The notes under the pieces: model-generated
What the model was told of the DNA's origin: nothing
Database searches by the model: none
Seen by the model: the letters and a program-made list of their open reading frames with translations, nothing else
In this document: piece after piece, positions 46,146 to 55,328 of the stretch
Position numbering within the stretch: the stretch's first letter is position 1
Layout: each line of letters opens with the position of its first letter
Translations under genes and position numbers: made by a program
Source of the DNA: an uncultured Granulosicoccus sp.
Lineage (GTDB): Bacteria; Pseudomonadota; Gammaproteobacteria; Granulosicoccales; Granulosicoccaceae
Length of the DNA: 64,000 bases
Direction of reading: 5' to 3'
NCBI GenBank assembly: GCA_947495035.1
Contig: CANLXI010000022.1
Coordinates: 62,001 to 126,000 of the forward strand

Positions 46146-47693
46146 TCAACGCGGTAATTGCAGGTTCAGCAACACGCGGATGGCATAGTCATCCAGGGGC
46201 TCTGAATGCGTTGCCACGCCCGCGATCTGAACCACATAGTTGCCGGAGACACCAATCGTTGTTCGAAATGGTCTGTCGCTGTCTACCGTGGTGCGAAAGA
46301 CATGCATGCTCATCTGTGACTGCACATTCCCTGCGCCGGTATTGATGCGCAAGGGCTCCTCTTCGATATGGGTGCCCGCCAGCTGACTGTTCTCGTGCAG
46401 GGTGCGGGCAAACAGCCGTGCCGTATTGGCGGATTCTGCCTGCAGCAAGGTGACCTCCATGGGGCTGGAGTCCGGACGACCACGATCGTACAGCTGCATG
46501 GCTACCATGGCTTCTATGAGGCGCGTGAAACCGTCAACGGCTGCTTGTCGGCGAGAAGGGTCGGCGCGCAGATTGACGCCCTTCAGAGGTGATGTCTCCA
46601 CGCCGATCCATTGATCCCTCACCCAGGGGTGGTCGACGTCGAGGCTGGCTCGTATCAGGCGACTGTTACGTTGCTGGCGCAGCAGATCGGGGTAGGTTTC
46701 CGGCGCCAGAATCTGGATGGGGTCGTAGGGCGGCTTGCTCAGCAAGGCATCAATCAGACGATGACCATCTTCGCGCTCGGCCAGCCTGGTGATGAAGCGT
46801 TCGCCCTCGACATAGGAATACTCGAGCACATTGCGACTGATGGCCTCGACCGGCTGCGTCAGCTGATTGGATTGCTCGACGCGACTGAACATGAAGTTGT
46901 CCAGCGCTTCGAGCCCTTGCAGACAGTCGCTGTACGAGCAGATCCTTCGAGTGACCCACTGAGCGTGACCTTCGAAGGTGGCGGATTGCGCAAAGGAGGC
47001 TCTGAAATTGAGGGCCCGGTTTTCGTGAATGCGGTAACGCTGGTCATCGGCAGCATGGACCAGTTCATGTATCAGCAATGTCAGCAGAGCCGCCTGGCGA
47101 ATTCGAGCATCCTCTGGCAGTGATTTCTCATAGCTGGCGAGCATGCTGCGGCTCACCATGACAGCCTTCAATCGAGCCGTGAACAGGGCAGCGTAGGTAC
47201 CCGATTGTGTGTCCATGACACGACTGAGAAAGTGATCGGCAAAGGTGGAGGTGCCGAACTGCTCGTTCACCAGTCGGCGAGTTTCCCGATTGACCTCTGC
47301 ATTGATCGGTGCATCGTCCACCAGCAACAACTGCACATTGCGCAGATCGGCATCCAGCTCGCGTTCTACCAGTGCCCGGGCTTTCAGATACAAGGGATGA
47401 ATGGTATCCGTCCAGGGCAACAGGGCCGTCTGCTGGTCAACCTGTCCTGAATGATGAAAGGCAGTATCGGACGCCGAGCTTGCGAAGGCATCTCTGCTGG
47501 TTCGGTCGATGGAGATGTCGCCAGGGGTTCCAGGCTGCCGGGCGCTCTGACAACCGGCCAGTAACAGGGCTGCGCACACAGAGAGAATCAGCCTGTTCGA
47601 CTGATGTCGCCGGGCAGGGGCCGCAGCCGGCAACAGGCAGGCCGGGGTGAGGACCGGTATTGGTTGAAACAGACGCAAAGGCAGCAACGACAT
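46146..47693 (-). CDS. Lipoprotein zinc metalloprotease-like protein
   Basis: From the ATG at 47693 the protein is 515 residues. A long N-terminus leads to a signal segment RLILSVCAALLLAGC with a lipobox (LAGC). The zinc motif HELVH is in TLLIHELVHAADDQRY, and FEGHAQWV about 30 residues later may supply the third ligand. I do not recognise the family. The C-terminal half (after about 300) has FRTTIGVSGNYVVQIAG and other beta-rich stretches. It is likely anchored in the envelope and faces the periplasm. It converges on the HNH gene. A T-run at 47705 precedes the start region. Confidence 0.7.
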   Translation of the reverse strand: MSLLPLRLFQPIPVLTPACLLPAAAPARRHQSNRLILSVCAALLLAGCQSARQPGTPGDISIDRTSRDAFASSASDTAFHHSGQVDQQTALLPWTDTIHPLYLKARALVERELDADLRNVQLLLVDDAPINAEVNRETRRLVNEQFGTSTFADHFLSRVMDTQSGTYAALFTARLKAVMVSRSMLASYEKSLPEDARIRQAALLTLLIHELVHAADDQRYRIHENRALNFRASFAQSATFEGHAQWVTRRICSYSDCLQGLEALDNFMFSRVEQSNQLTQPVEAISRNVLEYSYVEGERFITRLAEREDGHRLIDALLSKPPYDPIQILAPETYPDLLRQQRNSRLIRASLDVDHPWVRDQWIGVETSPLKGVNLRADPSRRQAAVDGFTRLIEAMVAMQLYDRGRPDSSPMEVTLLQAESANTARLFARTLHENSQLAGTHIEEEPLRINTGAGNVQSQMSMHVFRTTVDSDRPFRTTIGVSGNYVVQIAGVATHSEPLDDYAIRVLLNLQLPR

Positions 47694-47838
47694 GTTGAGG
47701 GTCTTTTTTCTTTGCAGTGTATCGCTACCGTACCTTAACTTCTGAATCGATGTCACAGATCAGAAGTATCGTGCCTGACTTGCGCGTTTCATGCCGGGCT
47801 TTGTCCAGGTCAGTTCGTCAATCCTTGCGGCGCACCCC

Positions 47839-48026
47839 GCCTGCGTCAGCCCTCCGGTTGCCTCTCCTCATCCGGTCCGTGTCAGCGGCCATCCCTCACT
47901 GGACTCTCGGTTTGCATCGGTGCTCCATTGCTTCCAATTTTCGAGCCCCCAGTCCTTCGGTTGTGACCGCTCGCCGGGCCTGCGTCAGTCCCTCGGTTGT
48001 TTCAGCTTCCCCCCGGTCCGTCTGGC
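47839..48026. repeat. Degenerate direct repeats between protease and GH16 genes
   Basis: A GCCTGCGTCAG...CGGTTG unit of about 47 bp occurs at 47839 and 47978, about 80% alike by eye, with a shorter partial copy (CAGTCCTTCGGTTG) near 47950. These fill much of the 342-nt gap 47694-48035, in which no gene is supported. Confidence 0.5.
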
Positions 48027-48035
48027 TACAGGAGC

Positions 48036-49490
48036 TCAGTCGCCACTGTAGGCCCGAATGTAGTCGATGGTGAGCCTGGCAGGAAAAGGCGTATTGGCAT
48101 CCGGGCTGCCTGCCCAGGCTCCACCGATGGCCAGATTGACCAGCAGGTACATGTCCTCGGCCGAGACGTTGTTGTTGGCATAGGCATTACGGGCTTCACC
48201 GTCGACATACCAGGTGATGCGTCCCGGCTCCCAGCGCATGCCATAAGTATGAAAGCCGGCGGAAAAATCCGTACCCCAGACCTCATGGCTGGGTGTGGAT
48301 CGCAGGTTGCGATTGTTGTAGTGATGGTAAGTCTGGTACACGACAGCCGGTTGATCTCCCAGCATCTCGACGACATCAATCTCGGGACGAATGCCGTTGT
48401 CATGGTTGTGCAGCAGCCAGAAGGCAGGCCACAGACCCTGGCCCCTTGGCAGACGGGCGCGCATTTCGACGTAGCCATAACGCATCCTGAATTTGCCGTA
48501 GGTTGTCATGGCGCCGGACAGGTAGCTCTTGTTGTTGGCCTTGCTCTTCAGATGGGACGGAGTTCGTATGGCGCTGATGATGAGGTTCTCGCCATCGAAG
48601 GTGAAGGGCGAGTACCCGAAACCCGAGTCACTCTGTGAGTCGACGTAGTACTGCAGCTCGTTGTTGATGGTGTGCGACGGTCCCCATCGATAACGACTTG
48701 ACCACTTCGAGTCGTCCAGCTTGTTACCACGAAACTCGTCATTGAACACCAGCTGATAACCGGCAGGCACGCCGGAATGGGCTTCGGCTGCCGTGGCTGC
48801 GACCGCCACGACGGCGGATTCACTCTCGGTGCTGGCCCGCACTTCATTCGACTTCAGGGAAAAGCGTTGCCCCAGGAATGCCACCACCCGCCAACGATAT
48901 TCACGCCCCGGGCTCAGCGCGGAATCCACATAGTCGGTACGTCCTCTGACAGTCTTGTGGTAGCGCCCGTCACGGTAGAGGTTGTATCCGGAAACGCTGC
49001 CCCCAGGGGCGCTCCATTCCAGTCTGACGCTGTCAGAGCCCTGCACCTCGGCCCGCAGGTTGGCAGGTGCAGCAGGTGTACCATTCCCGGTTTCCCGTGC
49101 GCTGGCAGGGGGCGCTGCGCCAGTGGCCAGACTGGTATTGCTGCCGGTGCTGCTGGTGGTTGCCGCGGAAGGCAAGGACAGGGTGGAATAGTTTCTGGCC
49201 TTGTCGAAGGCCACCACGGAGTATTCGTAACGGGTGCCTGGCGACAGATTCGTATCGATGAAATTGGTCGCGTTGAATATCGTGTTGTAGTAGTCGCCGT
49301 TGCGATAGATGTTGAATCCGTCAACGCCCACGTTGTCCCAGGGAGTGTTCCAGGTGAGTCTGATGGCTGTTGTCGATACTGCACCGGCCTGGACGTTACT
49401 GACCGTCGAGGGGCGCTGATTGTCGGCATGGGCAAACGTGCTGAGCGCTCCGAGAAGCGCTAGAGCCAGGGACGGAATTCTCATGGGCAT
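48036..49490 (-). CDS. Secreted GH16 glycoside hydrolase with two FN3 domains
   Basis: The 484-residue protein has a signal peptide (MRIPSLALALLGALSTFAHA) and two fibronectin type III modules (about 25-110 and 138-220), with linker repeats. A GH16 catalytic domain follows, with the motif PEIDVVEMLG (ExDxxE, the nucleophile and acid/base Glu), WSSRYRWGPSHTINNELQYY and GRITWYVDG. GH16 enzymes cut beta-1,3(4)-glucans, laminarin, agar or carrageenan; this lies nearest to laminarinase-type enzymes by motif. Marine glycan degradation is plausible. Minor start choice between ATGs at 49490 and 49484. Confidence 0.92.
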   Translation of the reverse strand: MPMRIPSLALALLGALSTFAHADNQRPSTVSNVQAGAVSTTAIRLTWNTPWDNVGVDGFNIYRNGDYYNTIFNATNFIDTNLSPGTRYEYSVVAFDKARNYSTLSLPSAATTSSTGSNTSLATGAAPPASARETGNGTPAAPANLRAEVQGSDSVRLEWSAPGGSVSGYNLYRDGRYHKTVRGRTDYVDSALSPGREYRWRVVAFLGQRFSLKSNEVRASTESESAVVAVAATAAEAHSGVPAGYQLVFNDEFRGNKLDDSKWSSRYRWGPSHTINNELQYYVDSQSDSGFGYSPFTFDGENLIISAIRTPSHLKSKANNKSYLSGAMTTYGKFRMRYGYVEMRARLPRGQGLWPAFWLLHNHDNGIRPEIDVVEMLGDQPAVVYQTYHHYNNRNLRSTPSHEVWGTDFSAGFHTYGMRWEPGRITWYVDGEARNAYANNNVSAEDMYLLVNLAIGGAWAGSPDANTPFPARLTIDYIRAYSGD

Positions 49491-49915
49491 TCTTGATGGT
49501 TGCTGGTGAACGTGATGATGGCGAGGAGGGGCTGTCCTGGCACCGCTGCGTCGTCCCTGTCTCCGGACAGGTGGAACAATCAGAGAGGATTCCCGATGGC
49601 CGGAGCTGCAGCTGCGCGTTGCAGAAGCGGGGCCAGACTAGTCGGGGAAAGCTGAATCGAACCTTAAAAAACCGCGCATCCGGATGCGCTGAGGCTGCTC
49701 GCCGTCGTTCATCGGGATTGTCAGTGGGTACCCTCCATCCTTGCTCCACCGGGCCGGGAGCCATACGGTGTGGGGCATTCATCAATGCAGAGCAGGACTT
49801 GCGATAAGGTGTTGTCGACCTGTATTACAGCGCCGAAAGGGCGCCGCCCGGAGGTTACACGGGGACCGTCGGAAGTACCGAGTGTGGCGAAGCCTGGGCG
49901 CTCATTAAAGTGAAA
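49491..49915. other. Intergenic region between DUF6164 and GH16 genes
   Basis: This 425-nt region has no supported gene. It contains a perfect 6-bp hairpin with a 4-nt loop at 49556-49571 (CCTGTC/GACAGG) just before the GH16 gene on the minus strand, and the terminator listed separately. The promoter for the GH16 gene is expected here. Confidence 0.5.
49666..49689 (-). terminator. Rho-independent terminator after DUF6164 gene
   Basis: On the minus strand GCGCAT-CCGG-ATGCGC forms a hairpin (49689-49674) followed by GG and a run of six T (49671-49666). It would end transcripts coming from the DUF6164 gene, which stops about 230 nt upstream, and shield the GH16 gene. Confidence 0.6.
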
Positions 49916-50290
49916 CTACAGTCCGTAGCCGATCAGTCGCAGGAACGGATTGATCGAGATGTACAGAATGAACAGGCAGAACAGAACGATGCCGGCGACC
50001 TTCAACGGTTGCTCGGTGATGCGTTGTATCAGTGTGGTCTCATCGCCATTGCGCTTTGCCAGTTCATGGTTGCGGCGCTGCGTTTCAGTGCGTTCGCGTT
50101 GATAGGTACTGATCAGCTCTCGGGCACGAGGCAGGTCCGAATCATCATTGACCCACAGACCCGGCATGGCAATGCCCCAGTTTCCCGCCGAGGTTTCGTA
50201 CCAGTCGATAGCGTGCTCACTGAGAAGCGCGCGCACCTCATCGGCTTCATCTTCGGGGACATTGCGCAGACGGAATACAAGAGCTGACAT
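49916..50290 (-). CDS. DUF6164 family protein
   Basis: The 124-residue protein starts SALVFRLRNVPEDEADEVRAL and has YETSAGNWGIAMPGLWV, followed by a charged helix and one C-terminal membrane segment (LKVAGIVLFCLFILYISI). This matches DUF6164, a family of unknown function with a small alpha/beta domain and a tail anchor. It lies 74 nt after the GT2 gene on the minus strand. Confidence 0.85.
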   Translation of the reverse strand: MSALVFRLRNVPEDEADEVRALLSEHAIDWYETSAGNWGIAMPGLWVNDDSDLPRARELISTYQRERTETQRRNHELAKRNGDETTLIQRITEQPLKVAGIVLFCLFILYISINPFLRLIGYGL

Positions 50291-50364
50291 GGGCGATGGG
50301 GTGGATTGATGGAAGCGTGGAGGGTTGCAATGAGTCCTGTGGCGAATACGGTGCTCACCAGGGG

Positions 50365-51231
50365 TCAGTATAACTGCGCTGGGTCCAGCAGATCGGTATA
50401 GATGTGCAGCATGGACGCGACCGCTTCATCGCGTCCACGCTTGCGTGCCCCGTTGCAGAATATTCGCAGCTTCTGCTCGAACATGTCTTGCGCCTGCTGT
50501 CTCTGATTCTGTGTCAGTGGGGCACTGCGAAGCAGACTGGCCAGTGCTTGCAGACGGTATTGGTCCATTGCAGGGTAGCGCTGTGACAGCTGGTCGGCAT
50601 GACCACCGGTCTTCTCCAGCAGCGCCTCATCCACGTAGAGTACGGGCTCGCGGGCACAGATGCGCAGCCACAGATCATAGTCCTCACACGCCGGCAAGTC
50701 CTCATCGAACAGCCCGACCTCGGCAAACAGGCTACGATGAATCAGTACCGCCGAGGGCGAAATGCAGCACAGAGGCAGGCAATGTTCGAATATCTCACCA
50801 CCGCGCTTGCGATGTTTGTGGCGTGGATTGATTCGCTTGCCATTGCGCAACCAGTGTTCGTCACAATGACACAGGCGCAGTTGGGGAGAGTCCTGCAAGG
50901 CATCCAGCTGACGCGCTATCTTGTCGGCGTACCAGCGATCATCCGAGTCGAGCAATGCGATCCAGGCTCCGCTGGCCTGTTCGATGGCCCGGTTACGCGC
51001 ATGCGACACACCGTGATTGCGCTGACAGATCAATTTCACGGTCGGGTAGTGTTGCCTCACCTTGTCGGCGGTGCCATCGGTGGAACCGTCATCGACCACG
51101 AACAGTTCATGCACCGGATCACTCTGCGCCAGCACAGAGTCGATGGCCGTCGGCAAGCTTTCCCAGCGATTGTGGGTAGGGATGATGACCGAAACGCTTC
51201 GCGAAGAGGGCGTAGTCGCGACTGATGGCAT
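50365..51231 (-). CDS. GT2 family glycosyltransferase
   Basis: The 288-residue cytosolic protein has the GT-A fold with SVIIPTHNRWESLPTAIDSVLAQ, VVDDGSTDGT, LLDSDDRWY (the DxD) and HALC-terminal helices. The substrate is unknown; family members build surface polysaccharides. Single gene, with no other glycosyltransferase beside it, so pathway cannot be given. Confidence 0.87.
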   Translation of the reverse strand: MPSVATTPSSRSVSVIIPTHNRWESLPTAIDSVLAQSDPVHELFVVDDGSTDGTADKVRQHYPTVKLICQRNHGVSHARNRAIEQASGAWIALLDSDDRWYADKIARQLDALQDSPQLRLCHCDEHWLRNGKRINPRHKHRKRGGEIFEHCLPLCCISPSAVLIHRSLFAEVGLFDEDLPACEDYDLWLRICAREPVLYVDEALLEKTGGHADQLSQRYPAMDQYRLQALASLLRSAPLTQNQRQQAQDMFEQKLRIFCNGARKRGRDEAVASMLHIYTDLLDPAQLY

Positions 51232-51336
51232 GAGGAGAACGGGGTTATGGCGGAAGGGGGCTAGTGTACGGCCTCCTGCGGATCTGCCGCCAATTCTGAC
51301 CGGTCGTGGGTGGAATGCCGGTCGAGCAGGGGCGGT

Positions 51337-52422
51337 TCAGCGCTGGACTTCGTCAGCCAGAATGCCGATCAATTCGCCGGCCCGGACTGGACCGCCGTGG
51401 TGCAGTGCCAGCAAGACACCGTTTCGAGGAACTGCAATGCGGCAGGGTTCGTCGGCTGACTGCTCCAGATTCACCAGGCAGGCCAGGGTATCACCCTGCC
51501 AGACATCACCGCCCGGCTGGGTGAATGGCTCCAGCAGGCCACCCACCGGCGCATGTACGAAAAATGAATGATCACGCACCTCCAGCATGCGAGAGGCCCG
51601 CAGCTGCACCTCTTCATTCAAGACACCCATATGGCGGAGCACATTCCGGCAACCGACACTGGCAATCTCCAGCGCCTGCCGAGTGCAGCCACCACCACCA
51701 CCGAGCTCGCTCTGCACATAGGCCTTGCCAGCCGCTTCCACCGTGGCCTGAAGGCAGCCACGCCCGGCGCTGGCTGGCAGCCTCACGCTGTTGGGGGCGC
51801 CGAAGGCAATCATGGCAGCTTCGCCGATCCCGTCACCGCTGCCGTTTGGGACACCCATGGATCGTACTGCGGCAGAGGCCGCGAATTGCAGGCGCTGACC
51901 GCCGGATCTCAGATCCAGGACCAGTTCGGCGGGCCGGATCAGTCGCTCGAAGACCTCCCTGGCCAGACGCTCGCCCAACGTGCCTTGGTGATCGCCGGGG
52001 AAACACAGATCCAGATCCTCCCCCGTCTGGGGCAGCGAGCGCGTAGCGCTTGCCATTCCAGCGCCATTGAGTGCCGGTACGATCAGCAGACACCCATGTA
52101 CCGATTCCGGCGTCAGATCCCGCGCCAGACGCTGCAGTGTCAGTGCACCTTCATATTCGTCGCCGTGCACACCGCCGATGAGCGTGATGGTCGGACCTGG
52201 CCGCGTGCCACGAATCGAACACACCGGCAGGCGCAGGTGATCGAGCCCCGCGCCAACGGAGTACGGCAGCACCAGATGGCCATGCTGTTTGCCCGGCTGG
52301 CTCGGGTCGAGCGTCATATGGGTGTCCAATACCCCGAGGAGGGCGGGGCCGGCGAAGATATGGGTGTCTGAAAGATCTACATCGAGCTCGCTGGCGTGCA
52401 GGGTCGTGTTTGTTTGGGTCAT
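51337..52422 (-). CDS. AstE/aspartoacylase-family protein with altered active site
   Basis: The 361-residue protein belongs to the succinylglutamate desuccinylase/aspartoacylase family: GGVHGDEYEG supplies His86 and Glu89 as zinc ligands, and SELGGGGG keeps a Glu near the position of the general base. However the usual DLHSGG is DLRSGG, with Arg172 in place of the third zinc-ligand His, and the usual NR-FPG motif reads DLDLCFPG, so both catalytic Asn/Arg residues appear missing. The overall sequence is nearest to DoeB-like deacylases of ectoine metabolism. The changes suggest a noncanonical, perhaps non-hydrolytic, role. Confidence 0.83.
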   Translation of the reverse strand: MTQTNTTLHASELDVDLSDTHIFAGPALLGVLDTHMTLDPSQPGKQHGHLVLPYSVGAGLDHLRLPVCSIRGTRPGPTITLIGGVHGDEYEGALTLQRLARDLTPESVHGCLLIVPALNGAGMASATRSLPQTGEDLDLCFPGDHQGTLGERLAREVFERLIRPAELVLDLRSGGQRLQFAASAAVRSMGVPNGSGDGIGEAAMIAFGAPNSVRLPASAGRGCLQATVEAAGKAYVQSELGGGGGCTRQALEIASVGCRNVLRHMGVLNEEVQLRASRMLEVRDHSFFVHAPVGGLLEPFTQPGGDVWQGDTLACLVNLEQSADEPCRIAVPRNGVLLALHHGGPVRAGELIGILADEVQR

Positions 52423-52531
52423 TGGGTGTGAACCTGGTTTACTCTATGGAACAAATCGCAAGTAACCGGCGCGATTAGTGAATGATGCAAAAGCTGTGCT
52501 ATCTGATCTTCTTGAATAACGAGTTCTTCGT

Positions 52532-54316
52532 ATGAGCAGTCAGCAATACCTGATCAGCGGCATTCTGCTGGTAACGCTTCTGGCCTTTGTCTGGGGCCGC
52601 TGGCGCTATGATCTTGTTGCCATGTTCGCCCTGATGTCATCCGTGCTGGCAGGCATCGTGTCGCCCGATGAGGCCTTTCAGGGGTTCGGTCATCCGGCCG
52701 TCGTGACCGTAGCGGCGGTCCTGATCATCAGTAGCGCATTGCGCAACGCCGGTGTGGTGGATGAGGTGGCAAGCCGCATCAGCCATTTGACCGAAACGCC
52801 AGTGCTGCACATTGCCGCCTTGACCGGGGTTGTGACGGTGGCCTCTGCGTTCATGAACAATGTCGGTGCGTTGGCGTTGATGCTGCCCATTGCCCTGTCC
52901 ACGGCTCAGGAACGCGAGCGCTCCCCGGCGCTGATACTGATGCCGCTCGCCTTCGGCAGTCTGCTCGGCGGGATGATGACGCTGATTGGTACGCCCCCGA
53001 ATATCATCGTGGCCAGTATCCGGGCTCAGGAGTCCGGCGAACCTTTCAGCATGTTCGATTTTTCGCCGGTCGGACTGCCAGTGGCCATCATCGGTTTTGC
53101 CTTCATCACCTTGCTGGGCTGGCGACTCATCCCCCGTGCGCGGCTGGAATACAAGGAGGATGCCAGTGCTCTGGCAGCCGGAGTCTATCTCACCGAGGCC
53201 CAGGTGCCGGCCAGCTCGCCCTTGCTGGGCAAGACGCTGGGAGAGGTCGACGGCCTGGATGAGGACAATGTGGAGGTCATTGGGGTTGCCGGCAAGCGTC
53301 GTTTTGCCCGAGCCGTGCGTGCCGGTTACCAGATAGCCGAAGAGGACATCCTGATCCTGAGAGCCCGATCGGACGACCTCAAGGCCTTTCTGGACCAGCA
53401 TGGGCTGGAACTTCGCAGCACGGCAACCCCGACATTCATCCAGCCCAGTCCGGATAACGAGATCATGGCTGAAGGGGTCGTACGCAATGACTCGCCACTG
53501 ATCGGACGGGGTGTGGAATTCATTCGTCGTCAGACGGGGCGGACGCTGGCTCTGGTGGGGCTGGCCCGGCAAGGTCGTCCGGTCACACAGCGGCTGCGGC
53601 AGCAGATCTTTCGGGCCGGTGATGTATTGCTGCTGCATGGCGATAGTGAGTCGGTTGATCAGCAATTCGGCAGCCTCGGGCTCTGGCCGCTGATGCGACG
53701 ACCGATCAACCTGAATCGTACTCGCAAGATAGCCCTGGCCAGTGGCATTTTCGCCCTGGCGATTGGTCTGGGCATCGCCGGCGTGGTGACGCTGCCGATC
53801 GCCTTCATACTCGCCGTCGGCGCCTATGTGCTGACCGGTATTCTCACGACTCGTCAGATCTATGATGACATCGACTGGCCTGTCATCGTTCTGCTTGCCG
53901 CCATGATTCCGGTTGGCAATGCGCTGACCACGTCGGGAACGACACAGCTGGTTGCGGACAGTCTCATCCAGGTAACCGAAGGCTTGTCGATCCCGTTGAT
54001 TCTGACCTTGCTACTGGTAGTCACCATGTTGTTGTCGGATGTCATCAACAATGCAGCTACGGCACTTGTCATGGCGCCGCTGGGTATTGCCATGGCCAAC
54101 ACGCTGGGTGTCAATGCCGACCCTTTTCTGATGGCCGTGGCCGTGGGGGCTTCCTGCGCTTTTCTGACCCCCATCGGGCATCAATGCAATACGCTCGTGA
54201 TGGGGCCCGGTGGCTACAAGTTCAGTGATTACTGGCGCATGGGGCTACCGCTGGAAATTCTGATCACCGTCATCAGCGTGCCTGCCATTCTGTGGGCCTG
54301 GCCCTTGCACGGTTGA
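52532..54316 (+). CDS. SLC13-family permease with TrkA-C domains
   Basis: The 594-residue protein has about ten or more membrane segments split around a soluble centre. SLC13-type motifs include SAFMNNVGALALMLPIA and a later LLSDVINNAATALVMAPLG. The centre (about 205-380) contains two TrkA-C type RCK domains (VEVIGVAGKRRFARAVRAGYQI; TLALVGLARQGRPVTQRLRQQI), which bind regulators in other transporters. The likely substrates are divalent anions or carboxylates. The gene is divergent from the AstE-like gene and its start is ATG 52532. Confidence 0.9.
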   Translation: MSSQQYLISGILLVTLLAFVWGRWRYDLVAMFALMSSVLAGIVSPDEAFQGFGHPAVVTVAAVLIISSALRNAGVVDEVASRISHLTETPVLHIAALTGVVTVASAFMNNVGALALMLPIALSTAQERERSPALILMPLAFGSLLGGMMTLIGTPPNIIVASIRAQESGEPFSMFDFSPVGLPVAIIGFAFITLLGWRLIPRARLEYKEDASALAAGVYLTEAQVPASSPLLGKTLGEVDGLDEDNVEVIGVAGKRRFARAVRAGYQIAEEDILILRARSDDLKAFLDQHGLELRSTATPTFIQPSPDNEIMAEGVVRNDSPLIGRGVEFIRRQTGRTLALVGLARQGRPVTQRLRQQIFRAGDVLLLHGDSESVDQQFGSLGLWPLMRRPINLNRTRKIALASGIFALAIGLGIAGVVTLPIAFILAVGAYVLTGILTTRQIYDDIDWPVIVLLAAMIPVGNALTTSGTTQLVADSLIQVTEGLSIPLILTLLLVVTMLLSDVINNAATALVMAPLGIAMANTLGVNADPFLMAVAVGASCAFLTPIGHQCNTLVMGPGGYKFSDYWRMGLPLEILITVISVPAILWAWPLHG

Positions 54317-54400
54317 GCAGACTGCACAGCGCATTCCTCGCGTGCCAGGTTGGAATCCGGAATCTCATCGGTGTCCGTCCTGACAGCCGGGTTTCGAGCC

Positions 54401-54580
54401 GATGATCGCTATTCGTTGACCGATTTGTCAGGACATGAGTAGAGCGATCACCGGCATTCGCCGAGTGTTTCTTCAGGAAATGAGTAGATCGATCACCGGT
54501 ATTCGCCGAATGATTCGCCAAGGAACGAGCAGGCCGATGACCGGCATTCACTGACTGACTCATCAGCGAATGCCGGTCAC
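54401..54580. repeat. Four 45-bp tandem repeats, last forming a hairpin
   Basis: Units starting GAT(G/C)A at 54401, 54446, 54491 and 54536 share a (C)ACCGGCATTCGC-like core and ATGAGTAGA. The period is exactly 45 bp. The last unit contains a perfect 12-bp inverted repeat (TGACCGGCATTC at 54538-54549 and its complement at 54568-54579). The 325-nt gap 54317-54641 has no supported gene apart from this. Confidence 0.8.
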
Positions 54581-54641
54581 CGTGATTCATCCCGTCGACC
54601 CGACAGACGACGCGTCGGGATAATCAGATCACTGTGGAGAC

Positions 54642-55328
54642 TCAGATGGGGGAACGAAACGCGTCGTCTTCCCGACCTTCGACGATCGGCTTCAGGTAGA
54701 CCTCGACCCGGCGATTCATGCTGCGGCCCGAGCTGGTGCTGTTGGTTGCCACAGGCAGGGTTTCCCCACGACCGGAAAAGCGCATTCGCGAACGATCCAC
54801 ACCGTTGGCGCTGAACAGGCGGCTGACCGATGTTGCGCGCTTTTCCGACAGCGACTGGTTGTAGCTTTCGGTTCCTGTGCTGTCGGTGTGGCCAATGACG
54901 TGGACGGCTGTCTTGTCATACTCGCCGATGACATCGGCCATGGCCTCCAGGCTGCTGCGGAACTTGTCGTTGACCCGGGCACTGTTGACGTCGAACGAGG
55001 CTTCGCTACGTACTTCCAGCTTGAGTGTGTCTTCGTCGATGCGAGTGACTTCGATCTGCTTGTTGCGACGCTCCTGTTCCAGGCTCTCTTCCAGCTTGCG
55101 CTGTTGCTTGTCCATGTAGTTGCCTACTGCAGCCCCGGTGAGCGCGCCAACGACGGCTCCGGCGTAGCGTCCATTCTTGTCATTGACCTGGTGGCCCAGT
55201 ACACCACCCGCAACAGCACCTATGGCTGCACCTGCCTTGGCACGGCGATTTGGATCATCGGTAGCGCAGCCGCTGATCAACAGGATGGATGCTGTCGCTG
55301 CGACAAGTGTGGCGTTGAATGGTTTCAT
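54642..55328 (-). CDS. OmpA-family lipoprotein, YiaD-like
   Basis: The ATG at 55328 gives 228 residues. A lipoprotein signal ends LLISGC. Next come glycine-zipper segments (KAGAAIGAVAGGVLGHQV, YAGAVVGALTGAAVGNYM), a helical linker, and a C-terminal OmpA domain with VHVIGHTDSTGTESYNQSLSEKRA and RRVEVYLKP. It binds peptidoglycan from the outer membrane. The family resembles YiaD. It is preceded by a 316-nt noncoding gap shared with the divergent tRNA-binding-like gene. Confidence 0.92.
   Translation of the reverse strand: MKPFNATLVAATASILLISGCATDDPNRRAKAGAAIGAVAGGVLGHQVNDKNGRYAGAVVGALTGAAVGNYMDKQQRKLEESLEQERRNKQIEVTRIDEDTLKLEVRSEASFDVNSARVNDKFRSSLEAMADVIGEYDKTAVHVIGHTDSTGTESYNQSLSEKRATSVSRLFSANGVDRSRMRFSGRGETLPVATNSTSSGRSMNRRVEVYLKPIVEGREDDAFRSPI

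Noticed and set aside
49396-49785. Minus-strand frame upstream of the GH16 gene
   Set aside because: It overlaps the terminator and the GH16 signal peptide in another frame and has no features.
54273-54590. Minus-strand frame over the 45-bp repeats
   Set aside because: Repeat-derived 15-residue peptides without start signal or homologue known to me.
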